A stretch of 49,862 nucleotides of DNA from Bigelowiella natans CCMP2755 (taxonomy: Eukaryota > Cercozoa > Chlorarachniophyceae): contig ADNK01003251.1 in assembly GCA_000320545.1 (NCBI GenBank), forward strand, positions 5,001 through 54,862, given 5' to 3'. The notes under the pieces were generated by a model. The model worked only from the letters and a program-made list of their open reading frames with translations. It searched no databases and was not told the origin of the DNA. Of the stretch, positions 13,052 to 24,482 are shown piece by piece (the first letter of the stretch is position 1; every line of letters begins with the position of its first letter). A program made the translations under genes and the position numbers.

Positions 13052-14161
13052 GTGGGAAACATCATGGCGGGCCCGTACGAGTGGAAGAAAAAGACGGTCA
13101 TGGTGAAGAAAGAGGATAGGACGAAACTCCGGCGAAATCAGCGATTCAAGAAGGTCAAGAAGACAGTATACTACAAGCAAGAAAAGAAAATGGGCCAGCG
13201 GTTTAAAAACAAGTATACCGGTCAGCAGGGAGGATACGTCTCGAGATACGGGCCGACGCCGACTTATATTACCCGCGGAGATCACAAAAGAAGGGAGGAG
13301 GCAGAGAGGAAGAAAGGTCCAAAGCGGAAGCCTATGGAGGAGAAAAGTCCGAACACTGTCTCCCAGGACATCCTCTTGTACCTTTGCGGTAATCCGTGTT
13401 GTCTCGTGCCAAACCACGACCTCGTATGGCAGAGTGGGTTGTGCTGTCCAGTAGCGACATGTGATCGGGAGGGATGCATAGACGCCTGTTGCTGCCTAGC
13501 TGCTATGCTCAACCCCCTCATCCCGCTTTGCTGTATCATGCAAGACGAGAAGCACAACAATGGAGACGGTCAGGCGGTGGCTATTCTGGCCTCAATTGCC
13601 TGTTTCCCCATGGTATTCTTCTCAGGTTGCAGTCTCAGCCATGAACGGCTAGTCCTGGCTCAGCAGCACGGATTCACGTCACTCGGCGAACACGGAGACT
13701 GGGTGAGCCTTATCCTTTCTTGCTGTTGTTGCCCTTGCTGGCCGTCTCTTGCCGTGGCGCAAGCGCAAAGGGAACTTCGGGTAAGGATGGAACTTCCCTA
13801 CAGCACCGTTTTTAGAATTTGTAGTTGTTGCTGTGGGGACATATTTGGGGAAGGTGAGCGAGCGCGTGAATTGGAGTGGGACAGAAGGACCTACCCGAAC
13901 CAACCGGCCATGAACGATGGCGAAGCCAGAAATACTCGAGGAACAGCCGAAGGCTCAAAACATTCAAAGAATGACTCCTCAACTGCCGGTGGAAGAGAAA
14001 CTAGCATCGACAGAGGAGAGGGGCAAGCAGGAACATCGGATGTTTTGAAGAGCGACGAACCTAGGAAAGGGGGCATTGTAGAACACAATTCGAATGGCCT
14101 TTCAGATGTAGTCAGCTTGCAAGAAAATGCAGGAAGCACAGATGTGAACAATCCGAATTGA
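13052..14161 (+). CDS. Cysteine-rich, PLAC8-like intronless protein
   Basis: An open frame of 369 residues. The start may be the first Met or the one four residues on (MAGPYEW, 13064). Residues 5-100 are strongly basic (KKKTVMVKKEDRTKLRRNQR and on). Residues about 109-275 are Cys-rich and partly hydrophobic: GNPCCL, GLCCPVATC, CIDACCCLAAMLNPLIPLCC, a Cys-bearing hydrophobic stretch, LILSCCCCPCW, then RELRVRMELPYS and a second cluster, FRICSCCCGDI, with REL after it. Hydrophobic Cys clusters followed by R-x-x-x-R and a final C-C-x-x-REL segment recall the PLAC8 (DUF614) family of membrane-associated proteins. The match is loose and the spacing unusual. The C-terminal 95 residues are a hydrophilic, Ser/Gly/Asn-rich tail. 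Like the fusion gene 970 bases upstream, it has no introns. Confidence 0.7.
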   Translation: MGNIMAGPYEWKKKTVMVKKEDRTKLRRNQRFKKVKKTVYYKQEKKMGQRFKNKYTGQQGGYVSRYGPTPTYITRGDHKRREEAERKKGPKRKPMEEKSPNTVSQDILLYLCGNPCCLVPNHDLVWQSGLCCPVATCDREGCIDACCCLAAMLNPLIPLCCIMQDEKHNNGDGQAVAILASIACFPMVFFSGCSLSHERLVLAQQHGFTSLGEHGDWVSLILSCCCCPCWPSLAVAQAQRELRVRMELPYSTVFRICSCCCGDIFGEGERARELEWDRRTYPNQPAMNDGEARNTRGTAEGSKHSKNDSSTAGGRETSIDRGEGQAGTSDVLKSDEPRKGGIVEHNSNGLSDVVSLQENAGSTDVNNPN

Positions 14162-14749
14162 TGTAAATAACGAATTAGCATTTTTGTATCATGAAATGTT
14201 AGTCACATCACAGATCAGATGACAGCTAGCAGCTGATGCGATGTGTATACGATTAAGCAGAAGATATGAGAATGCCACATCACACAAGTAGTCTACACAG
14301 ATTAGCGCTGCTACGCATGTGACTTGGATATGATGATGAATAGCAGCCGGACGTAAAGTCTCCGGGTGCGCCTATTGCTCAAGCTACCTTGAAACACTAG
14401 AAATAGCTCTTCACTTGTGCGCAGTTTAAAACAAACAAGCATTATAGCATCTTGATGTGGACGCTGCTTCGTCTGCATCTTGGATGGATTTCAGATGCAA
14501 TCCGCAACAGAATTCACTTTACATGAGAAATATGCTAAGAAACATTCTCTCAAGCTAGCAAGCCATACAAGCGCCACATGGAAGTTGTTTGTCGTACTCG
14601 GCTCCCTGCTAGCCTGCTATTTGATCAAAGCTCACGTGCGTACCAGCCTAGCAGCGTGCGGGCACACACATGCGCTGTCGTGCGCGGCATTCTGCGAATG
14701 CAGATGCAGTGTCGGTTTTACAGCCGTGCTAGCGTGTGATACGTACGGA

Positions 14750-14792
<43 letters not shown>

Positions 14793-15196
14793 TCAGACGA
14801 CTACGCATCATAGCACCGCCGGAGATCTGTTAGACTCACTACATGCAGTATGCATCACCATTATTTTTTTAAGTTATTGCGAATGCTGCGAATGCTATGT
14901 TGAGATCACGTACTAAGATATACGTCTAGATGTGTGTCAGCATGCTTACTGTTTTCTGACGATCTCATCACTACTTTCTGCCGTCCACAATTTGTGCAGT
15001 TTCAGGCTCACGCAAGCCTGAAATAGGAAAAACATACTAATATGTTCCTTGGTTTCCGAGATCTCATACGACCGATGTGCTGCGTTTCGAATGCTTCGTC
15101 GTTGTTTTTATAAAGGCAGATTTGTGTGCTCGTGTGTGTATGTGTGCTCGCTCGAATATTGACTAAATTTTCTCCATGTCTGAGCATGTGTTCTGG
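14162..15196. other. Spacer between convergent genes
   Basis: No supported gene. It contains an (AT)n tract at about 14752-14790 and CATG/CTAG-rich sequence. It separates the 3' ends of the Cys-rich gene (+) and the STELLO-type gene (-). Confidence 0.55.
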
Positions 15197-17180
15197 TCAC
15201 AGCATCTCTCCTATTCTATATTTACCCCACGATTTCTTGATGGGGGGAAAGATGTAGCCTGCCTTGAGGAGGTCTAAGATAAAGCTTTGTGCGAGCTGCA
15301 CATCTTTGATATGCAGGATCCCGTGCTCATACCTGCATTTCAATTATGATGTGATTGACGACTTCGGAACCCAAGGGTGTCGTACATGATGGCTATGTAG
15401 AGAAAGCACATTCATCATCAGGAGCGACAGCACGTAGCAGTAGCATGGTATTTCTGAAGTACTCATTATTATTTGAATCTTCCTTCTTTGCTAGCGTTTA
15501 TACTACGCCTTTCTCAATGTTGACACTCTTACATCGTGATGAAAAGATCTTCGATCCTTCCTTCCAATGATCCCTGTACGAGAAATCGCCAGAACACTTC
15601 TCAACAACCTCTTTCCATTCATGATGCACACACGCTCAATACGCATTCGGTATCTATGCATCTTTGGAGCAAGATGAAAGCATTACATTATGAACAACGC
15701 CCTTTTGATCAAGAAGCCCCCCCCCCCCCCCCTCCATTCCCTCCCTCCTTCCCACCCTTATCGACAGTACCTCAGAAGATTTCCATTGGCATAAAAAACT
15801 GGTAAGAGCCCCTGCTCTCAGGTACAATTGACTCTAATGATAACGATAATGATGGTGGTGATGGTGATGATGGTGTTCTTAGTGGTGAGACATTGGAAAT
15901 ATTTTGCCCTTTTGTATGATATGTGAGACTTAAAAATATTATGCTCCTACTGGCTGCTACTACCCAATTCCTTCTTAGCTTCGAATCATCCTTTTCTAAC
16001 TCCTTAAAATCATGCCACCTCAATAACCCCCCCTCCACCCCTCCCACTATCCTTAACAATAAATTAAATCCCACCTCAATAAACCCCCCCCTCACCCCTC
16101 CCACTATTCTTAACAATAAAATGAGCTCTTTGCACCAATGACTTCTGTCCTGAGCTGCAGCAGCAGGGCAAAAGCCATCGGGTTTAAGCGCCGCTTTGCT
16201 ACTATGAATGGAAGAAACACCTCGCTCTCGAAATCAGCCAGGTATGAGTGCGGATTTCTGTATTGAGTTGCGAACGAAGATGAGAAGCCCATGACATGGC
16301 CAAGATCCCTACAATAAAGAACAACGCAGGTAAAGAGCATATCATGGATACGTGGCAGCAGCACACGCCAAGGAGAAGAGGAGGGAAAGAAGGCTGACAC
16401 ACACGAATCGATATACAAACATTTCGATACAAACCAAACCCTCATTATGGAGGGAATTCATGCTACTTTTCCAACTCAACTACGACAGCTCACTAGCACG
16501 GTTGGACTGCTACCACATCAGTCTTTCTGCAAAGTACGAGCGCCATATATCTGTGACTCTCCCATGCACGGTGACGGGGAGCAGCACGGCCCAAAGTGCG
16601 TCGGAGCTTTGAAGAAGATAAAGAACGTAGTCAATCATCATATTTTGAATTACTGCCTGCTCGTCATCACCGAGCGTCTCAGTCGCATGATGAAACCGAG
16701 ATCTCCAAGGTCAATAGAAACTACCCTAGACGAGGGCAATCGCCTTTTGTAGGCAGAATCTCCCAGCTACAATCTCAACGGGGAGAGAAAGTTATATCGC
16801 TCTTTCCCCGTGGAAGAATGTGCTGATTTTGCGTTTGGGACGTGTAGTTCTGTTGGTTATCTATCGTATCGTAGCGAGCAGCATGACATGAACATACTCC
16901 AACCTAAACAAAGCAGCTTGAGCATTCGTTGGAGCGAAGACACCGCTGGGGAGGAGGAGGAGTTTTTTCCCTTTCATCAGGTAGCAGCAGCAGCAGCAGA
17001 AGTAGTTGTAGTAGTAGTAGTTGTTGTTGTAATAACACCGCAAAAGCAAAGGACGAGGTCCGCCACACACGCACGCACTCACGTCTTCTTTAGAAAGTAT
17101 TTTATCGTATATTTCCCGCCTATTCTAGCGACGTTGTAGCTACTACTACTACTGCTACCCACCACTCTTTACTACTCCTA

Positions 17181-17214
<34 letters not shown>

Positions 17215-20200
17215 TTTCTACGACTACTTTTGGTGAAATCAATAGGCAACTCTCTTGTGAGTCTGTAGATAGCATCCACGTCTGGGTCATGACCGGCCAA
17301 GCTCTGACGAGCAAAGGCCACCAGACGATAGTAACAACAAAGACGACGAGGGGGGGAGAGGGGGGGGAGAGGGGGGGTAGAGGAGGAGAGGGAGGCCGTT
17401 TAATACAACGCTGAACGAATGTAGATCGGCATCATCGCTACTACCTGAATAAGTGTAACATTCCTCATCTTATCATCGATGGGAGGGCTACTACTACTCT
17501 CTCCATCGTTGATGATAAATGTTCTTTTATCATTCACGAATTCCAACGGGAACCCCCTCGGCCTATGCAGTTGATGTCATAGAGTAAATGTACACGCGCG
17601 TGTTGCTTTTCATGTCGCCGCGCTATCATTTAGAAGACGTCGTTTCATATATCATGTGATACGCTCAAAACAGGCCCCGGTTGGAGCTTCCTTTTGCGCC
17701 CCCCCCCGTTGTTTGTCTGCTCTATTGTTGTTTGTCTGCTCTATTGCCGTGTGCTCACTACCATATAAACTCCGGCTGTTTCTTCGGTTTTTGCGGGTCG
17801 AAATATGGGTACGGATTGAACAGATGATGCGTTGTGGGAGCCCAAATCACCTCCTGTTTCACACCATGAAGCATATCCTTAATAACGCTCTAAGAATGGC
17901 GTTGCATTTTATGTGTATCTACACACAACGGTTGCTTCACGACGGCAGGAGGAAGAGAGAAGGGAATGCTCGCATAATAGCTTGTGAGCGACTTATCAAG
18001 TACGTGTTGGTGATGGCGCGAGGAGGATGACGGCTGCTGGGATGATGGCAATTCGAAAAGGGCATCTAGCGGAGGCTCCTTAGGCTCGGAAAGTACGTTA
18101 TCATCGTCAACGTCATAGATCACCTAGAAGTCATAGAATTATCATCATTTTATTACGTAGTAGTAGTAGTAGTAGTCGTAGTAGTGGTAGGAATAGTATT
18201 ATGGCGCTCGAACGAGTAAGTCAGACAAGGGCTCCTTGATATAAAGCTGCTGCTGCCATTCCCCCCCCTTCCCCTCACTCCCTCCTCAATATCAAAGCGG
18301 CTACGACAAACACGGGAGGCTGTTCATGATCATCAGCAACTCCTACCTTTGCCCCGTGCTGAATGGCGTAGATAAAGGCCACGTTCTTCCGTCCAAAATG
18401 GTTCCAATTCAACAAAGGAGTCGTTCCGTATCCAAGGGAAGACTGATCGTGTGGGGATAGATATACGAGATGACCTGGTTTGTCTTTGCTTACTCGCTCG
18501 TATTCCTCCTTCGACTCCGGAGGCGACTTCTTATCTCCCGCAACGACGACGCACCATTCTTTGAATTCCAGCAGCTGCTTTACTGTTGTGGTAGGGCTGA
18601 AGATCGTCGTCACAACCTGGATATAAAAGGTGAGATAATCAATGTGTAAGTGCTGGAAGTGGGAGAGGACGGCGTGCAATGCCATTGCGTGACTGGATCC
18701 CTCACCTCTATCTCAAAGGAAGAGTAGAGAATGATAAAAAGTTTAATGGTAATTAATGCGAAAGAAATCGTCGTTATTACCGCCCACTTCTCGCAAGTGC
18801 GCGAGTTTTTGGGCATCCTGTGCGGTGATAATCTAGCTGCCTTTCTTCTGTCCAAGATTTGATTATCGGTAAACATGCGATTTCCCTTAAAATCATAGAT
18901 ACGCTGCATCTTGAACAGCTTTCCCTACACAATTGAATATGTTTCAACAAAGCAAAGAAAATACAACACCTCATGATTTCCCTCACACACTATGCGACGG
19001 AACCGTTATAGTCGTCGATGCTTTATCATCATCATCACTATCTTCGTCTTGATTATGGGTGGGTTTCGTTGCAGTATGACCGAGGAGCTCTCGCTCAGTG
19101 GATTATTGAACAATCCAGCAGAGGTGTCTACAGCAGCACCGTCACCGCCACTCGCATCGTCCTTATGAGTCCCTAGATTTCCGCCATTTTGCGAATCAGT
19201 GATGGTGGTGGTGGTGGTGGTGGTGCTACCCCCCCAGCTGTTCGGAGTATTGCTGAAGATCGTTCTGAAAGTAGGTGTCGGGCATATGCTGTGTGAGTGC
19301 GTGTGCATGGGTTTTAAAAGGGCTCTTGCATTGATTTTAACATTAGAGATACGTAGTAGGTAAGGCTCGGGGAGTTGATGAAGTCCTCCCTCCTCCTCTA
19401 TTTTCCATCCAGAAACAATTGTGAGGTTGAAACGTACTCCTCCCAAAACGGTTCTTAGTTAGAATTTCGAATATCATCCTATTCTCTGTCTCTCGTGTTC
19501 CTCCGCTAATACATACGATGTGGTAAATCCTGATAGTCCCATGAAAAGCAGGATAGTGGTGGATGCAACGACACTAATCGCAGCCACTGGAAGCCATCGA
19601 GGCGATCGGGCCTTCGCGTCCTCAGAGGGATCTCGGGGGAGAACAACGCTTGTCAGTTGCAGTTAGGATACGACATGTTGTGCAATTCATTTTACAGCTT
19701 TTATATATGATACATCGAATGATGGAAGTGGGGATGAAGAAGTTGACTCGCCACTCGAATTTATGCTGTTTTAATTAAGCGGCGGGGAACCATTTCTTAC
19801 CGTCTGTAGCAGGCAGTCTTGACAGCAACATCCCACGAGGTTGTAGTAAGTAGTAGTAGAGCTCACGCCCTATCGAAAACGAAAGAAACACGGAAAAAGT
19901 AAACAACCCAGAATCACGACATCATCGCCATCTAAGTAACCGCGAGGACCACATCAGCATCGTTATCATTATCATCACTATCATCATGTTATTATCTCTG
20001 CTTTCCGCCCCCCTGCCCAATATAGACAGCATACCACAGATCATTCTCAGACTATCTCAAGCATGCACAATTTAATTTCCCTCCCCCGTTCTTACTTTCT
20101 TCCAGCTTCGCTCTTCTGCTCCCACCCCTCCGAAAGAAACACTGGGAGACCAACGCAGCCGCCGGGGTGACGTGTTCCGTGGTAAACCAGAGGACCCGTT

Positions 20201-20311
20201 TCGCTCAACAGCGACAAGGAAATAGACGAAATATGGAGATAAAATGGCATTCACTTTCGCTCTAATCTCAGCGACACTTGTGACACTACCAACTGATCTA
20301 AAATTATTCAT
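15197..20311 (-). CDS. STELLO-type (DUF288) Golgi glycosyltransferase-like protein, about 15 exons
   Basis: Minus-strand exons, phases agreeing except where noted: 20311-20096 (start MNNFRSVGSV), 19869-19801, 19620-19517, 19453-19039, 18924-18781, 18616-18347, 18123-18004, 17853-17762, 17562-17445, 17303-17228, 16945-16904, 16606-16514, 16308-about 16221 and 15332-15197. Exon 3 carries one membrane helix (WLPVAAISVVASTTILLFMG), giving a type II topology. The luminal DUF288 landmarks appear in order: WAVVTTIFSPT, WCVVVAGDKK, NHFGRKNVAFIYAIQHGAK, IYDVDDDNVL,FNPYPYF, WPRGFPLEF, GHDPDVDAIYRLT, FAPTNAQAALF, WAVLLPVTVHGRVTDIWRSY, QYRNPHSYLADF and LDLLKAGYIFPP. In Arabidopsis, STELLO proteins act in the Golgi with cellulose synthase. 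DUF288 also occurs outside plants. A short exon seems to be missing between 17228 and 16945, and another between 16221 and 15332. Confidence 0.88.
16015..16125. repeat. Tandem 56-base duplication
   Basis: The unit beginning ccacctcaataa at 16015 is repeated from 16071 with a few changes. It contains a C-rich core and ends cttaacaataaa. It lies in a 3' intron of the DUF288 gene and is probably non-coding. Confidence 0.8.
17140..17215. repeat. (CTA)n trinucleotide tract in a STELLO intron
   Basis: CTA repeats run at 17140-17155 and, almost perfectly, at 17179-17213, immediately 3' (minus strand) of the 17303-17228 exon. They explain why open frames here encode poly-Val or poly-Tyr. Confidence 0.9.
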
Positions 20312-20598
20312 TGGACAGACGCAGGCATTTACAAATATCGCGACATTGCATTATTGCATTTTTTACGATAATATGCGGGAATAGTCGCGTGTGTGCTCGT
20401 AAGCGAGCATTCGCCTCTGCGTCTGCCTCACACCATGATTCATGTCTAGCATGCCACAATGCTTAGTGCCTGCCAGTCATGTATGGGGAGTGATGATGCA
20501 CCAACCAAGCTTTGGTCGAGGTTTCTGCGTAATATATCACCGTGTTAACTTCTCACTACTACAATTAGGCAAGGAGCGATCTTCGTCGCGACAATGAA

Positions 20599-21918
20599 AT
20601 GCAAATTGTTTTTGTCATCTATCCTCAACATAAAAGCATTAAACCTTTAATAAGATCAACAATGGATACTGCAATGGATTCTCGAGAACCTGCTGTTGTT
20701 GCATACCGCAATCCCCACGAGCAATTTCGCCCTTCTGGTATAGCTCAGCTTGAGGGCGGGATTAGCGATGATAGCAACGAAGAGAAACTTGCGAAGAAAA
20801 ATTATGAACAAGAAGGAAATAAGACTCTCATCGAAGTTGCAAAGCAAGGCTTAGAAGAAGGCAATTTGGTCCAAAAAACTGTTGGAAATGCTGTGAAGAC
20901 ATTGACCTCGGCCAAGGAAAGTGCGAAGAACATGTCCAGCATCCTTAAGTTCGGTATCGAGAAATTCGAGTCCAACATCTCGAGCGTGCCCCTACTTGCG
21001 CCAATGGTGGCTACAATATCAACAAAACAAGAGAAAGTCGTTGGGAAAGTAGATTCACTGCTATCATATTGTTACGGGACTGCCTTGAAGGTAGTGATCT
21101 TCTCATTTTCCTTTCATGGAATATTGATATGCATACCCGCGTTGTGTTTCCAATGATAGGTTGGTAAAGATGTGTATAACGTCGTCGATATTAGTAGGGA
21201 TGCGGCACTTGATACTGCACAGAAGCAGGCAGGTATAATATATGGAATAGTTGTTCGTGCAGAGTGGCTTGATTCGGTAGATAAAATTCTAAATCCGGCC
21301 AAAATGGGTGCTTTGAATGCTGTTGCAAGTTTCAAGACTGCAACTCAAAAATCATGGGTTGATTTATGTCAGAAGACTAACCAAGCACGACGATCAATTC
21401 ACGAAATTACATCCGACGAATATGTTGAGAAGGTTAAGGACCGTATGCAGGAACAATGGGATGAGAAACTGAAGGAACCTGTCCAGGAGCTCTTTCTCAA
21501 AGCCAAAGAAGAGTTCAAGAAAAATGGCAATTTTAACTTAGATAAGGCGAAGGATGTAATTACTTCGTTGCAATCGGTGTGGGAAAAAAAGGCTATCGAC
21601 TCGGTCAAAGCGAGAGTTCGTCCTGCGCAGATTGCGTTCAATTCCATCACAGAAACTTATGGAAAATATCGACAAATATCCAAGGAAAAAGGACTCAAAA
21701 TGTCAGCTGAACTTTTCATTGAGGAGGTCAAAGGCAGTCTCGAAGATGCCTATGACGAGCGACTTGCTCCTTATCTCAAAGCTTATTATGAAGCAGCGAA
21801 AAAATACACATGGACTGCCACAGAAATGAAGAAAGCTAACGACAGTAGCAGTGCTGCAGAATCCAAGCGGTGCGCTGATTCGCCAGCAGACGATGAAAGC
21901 AGGAAGCCTACTGGGTAA
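20599..21918 (+). CDS. Perilipin-like lipid-droplet surface protein, two exons
   Basis: Exon 1 is 20599-21090 and exon 2 is 21160-21918. The intron (21091-21159, 69 bases, GT-AG, phase 0) joins ...GTALK to VGKDVYN... The full frame gives 416 residues, but the Met at 20662 (MDTAMDSREPAVVAYRNP) is a better start and gives 395. The body is amphipathic helix: VQKTVGNAVKTLTSAKESAK, then ISSVPLLAPMVATISTKQEK, a VGKVDSLLS segment, and a long Lys/Glu-rich helical C-half with no membrane segment. This layout (V..tv.n.vkt.tS....., P.l...., D.l..., repeated amphipathic helices) resembles perilipin/PAT and related lipid-droplet coat proteins. The assignment rests on architecture, not a signature motif. 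An apolipoprotein- or LEA-like helical protein is the alternative. Confidence 0.75.
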
Positions 21919-22578
21919 AAGGATTCCATCGAAATAAATCCACAACCCTTATGAATTTCTGTGCAACAAATCGGTAGCAGACTAGCGGTGTGAAAATGTT
22001 TCTAGCTAGCTAGGTCGTATGAATGGATTTTGTTGTCACAGACACGCCTTGGGTTAGCACACATGCATTCCAATGTCGCTGTTGATGATCCATAGCAGAG
22101 ATGTACTCAGAGAAACGGCACAATCAATGCTTCCCCTTGCAACACCATCGCCCTATCAAATTGTCATGCACAATGATCATCGCTAGATCGTGCGCATTCA
22201 TCGCTTAACGATTGTTACTAGATCACTAAATCATGCTGCGAAGGAGAATCTAATTTTGCAGTGACAGCAAGCAGCTAGTGCTCTCTAGCTCTTTTGCATG
22301 AGGAACGCATTTGTCGACAATGTGAGCAATTAATTGATTTGCTGACAATGCACAGCGACGCATTGCCTGTTCTAGTGTTGCATGCATGCAACAGAGCTTA
22401 GAGAGCTAGAGAGCCATAAGCTAGAAAGCTAGAGAGCTAGAGGAGAATGACCTATCAAGCTATCCGGTCTATCACACCTTCCATGACGGCAGCCATCACC
22501 CGATCTGTCGTCGCTGGCATGCCCATCCCCTCCACAACACCATACAAAACGAGTTCACCATCCAAGAAACTGATGTCG
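21919..22578. other. Spacer between convergent genes, rich in CTAG/GCTAGC words
   Basis: No exon seen. AGCTAG, CTAGCTAGCTAG and GCATGCATGC words are frequent (for example 22004-22014 and 22378-22442, the latter a run of imperfect GAGAGCTAGA units). Confidence 0.55.
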
Positions 22579-23993
22579 TCATGCCTTTGCTTGCATTGCC
22601 CATTGTTTCTTCCATCGGTTCTGTTCCTGTGCTGTTTCAAACGCTAATTTCATTTTTTCTATCCAAATCTCGTCAAAGTTATTTGCTTTGGAAGATGACG
22701 ACGAAAGGTCTGAACTTCTTTTGCATCGTAGTTCTGCGACAACAGCTTGGGATGCGTGGGATATGCGCATATTCATGTTCAAAACTCTTTTTTTCAAATA
22801 TCTCTGCAAGGAAGATGGGGTTTTATCACGTCCAAAGAGCATTCGTATGTGTTCTAGCAGGTTGCCGCTTTCAGGATGAAGAGCTTTTACTAGCTCATTT
22901 TCGCTGCAATGTTCATAAGTCTGGCAAATACATGATTCTGCCAGGAACATACAGTCGCATAGTCTTTTGCCAGCCAGAATACCTTTCATTTACATTGCAA
23001 CTCTCATTCGCATTAATTTTTAAGGTCAAGATCAGCTTGGGGGTAAATTCTACTTCTAATTTTTGCTTTACCGAGTAGGAAATTGAGATGGGGATCAGAG
23101 TTGGATGAATGTGTCCAAAGATAAGTGAAGCTCTCGCGCACGTACAATAGAAGAGTTTCGTCGTCAACTTTTTCCCAATTTTCCTCAAGAAATTTTGGCT
23201 GGAAAAATGGATGAGCAACGAATTCTGGCGCTTCTGGGAAGATTTCTCCATCATCGTATTGAATGCTGTACAGAGGATTTTTGCTTTTTGTGGCAACGAT
23301 CTTCGAGGGGTACCTAAATTGAAGAAATTATGTGATTATCGCATACATTAGGGTCTAGTAAAAAAAAAAGGTTTCAAGAATCAGCCAAGTTTATGGAAGT
23401 ATTTGTGTTTACGCATTTACAAAAGACATAAGTCCAAGTTCGATGTCAAGATATTTTTTATACATCCAGAGAAATTTTATTTGATGTACTATGAATTACG
23501 AGAGGCCTGCCTGCCATCCACCTTGTACCCATAGCGATAATGCCTTAGGTGTTAGCGGCTCTATGGAGCATCGAGACACAGCATTCGCTAGCGCAGGGTG
23601 TAACATATGCAAGTCGTGCAAATCTCTTCGAATAGTACGCCGAAACGCTACGATTCGTGCACGGTGCTTTTCAATGGCATCTTTCACGAGTAACGAATTG
23701 GACTGCACTGCATGATCAAGCGGCTTTAAACCCTTCGAACAGGGAATTTCAGGATTGGCGCCAGCGTTTAGAAGACGAAGGACAAATCGAATCGCAATGT
23801 TGTTTGAATGACTCGCTGCAATTGTGAGAGGTGTCATGCCCTTACCATCTTTGCCATCTAAATGACTGAAAACATCTTGCTGTTTCTCATCGTTGACTTT
23901 TTGCCTTCGCTGAAGGGATCGGAGAAGGACGATTTGAAATCGGGGATAGTCCAACGCGCGAATGCAACATTGAAGAGACACTGCCCCCTCCAT
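22579..23993 (-). CDS. Ankyrin-repeat protein with a Tudor-like domain, three exons
   Basis: Exons on the minus strand are 23993-23500, 23313-23072 and 22937-22579. They total 1095 bases and 364 residues, with both GT-AG junctions in phase. Residues about 1-110 hold ankyrin-type repeats, including GMTPLTIAASHSNNIAIRFV, LLNAGANPEIPCSKGLKPLD and HAVQSNS. The first junction creates GGWQAGLSYPSKIVATKSKN and then PLYSIQYDDGE, a typical Tudor/Agenet-like barrel strand pattern (Y-P-x-K-I-V ... Y-x-I-x-Y-D-D-G-E) used to bind methylated residues or other ligands. A helical, Lys-rich C-terminus follows (FDEIWIEKMKLAFETAQEQN). A nuclear or scaffold role is inference. A further 5' exon is possible: an ATG at about 24111 opens MAARELVLHESDF, but no clean junction was found. 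Confidence 0.8.
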
Positions 23994-24482
23994 AGTGAAT
24001 GGCTATGGGGGTCGGCGATAATTACACCCAATTGCTTTCGAACAAAGTGAATCTGGGCATTCGGGGCATTTTTTGAAATCACTTTCATGCAGCACTAATT
24101 CCCTCGCCGCCATTTCATCCATCACATGCCAACTCGAAATTCAGAAAATAACATCCTTCTACGTTATATCCCGCATAAAATTTTTTCCAATGTGCACACG
24201 CCTGGCGGGGTATTGTGCGACAGGAAAATAGCAGTTCAATACATATTGGGGACGCTTTTTTAATGGTAAAATTTCGTTAGTTTCCGATGTATTATTTTCG
24301 AAAGTAATTTTTTTACAAATATTTTTTCGGATGATCATCCATGAATGGGGGAACGGCTGCCCTGCGGTTCCATGACAACCCGGCGAAGATGGCAGACCTG
24401 AATCTAAATCGATAAGATTGGAAGCAACGTTACAAACACCTTTAAAATCGAGATTTTTCCCTATTCACCGATCTCCTCTCCG
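23994..24482. promoter_or_regulatory. Shared spacer between divergent genes
   Basis: About 490 bases separate the minus-strand ankyrin/Tudor gene from the plus-strand signal-peptide gene. It is AT-rich near 24240-24330, with T runs, and holds no microsatellite. It most likely contains both promoters. No specific element could be assigned. Confidence 0.4.

Noticed and set aside
18610-18909. Apparent membrane helix WAVITTISFALITIKLFIIL
   Set aside because: It comes from reading into an intron. Splicing at the GTAATA donor (18780) gives KWA|VVTTIFSPT, the canonical DUF288 start.
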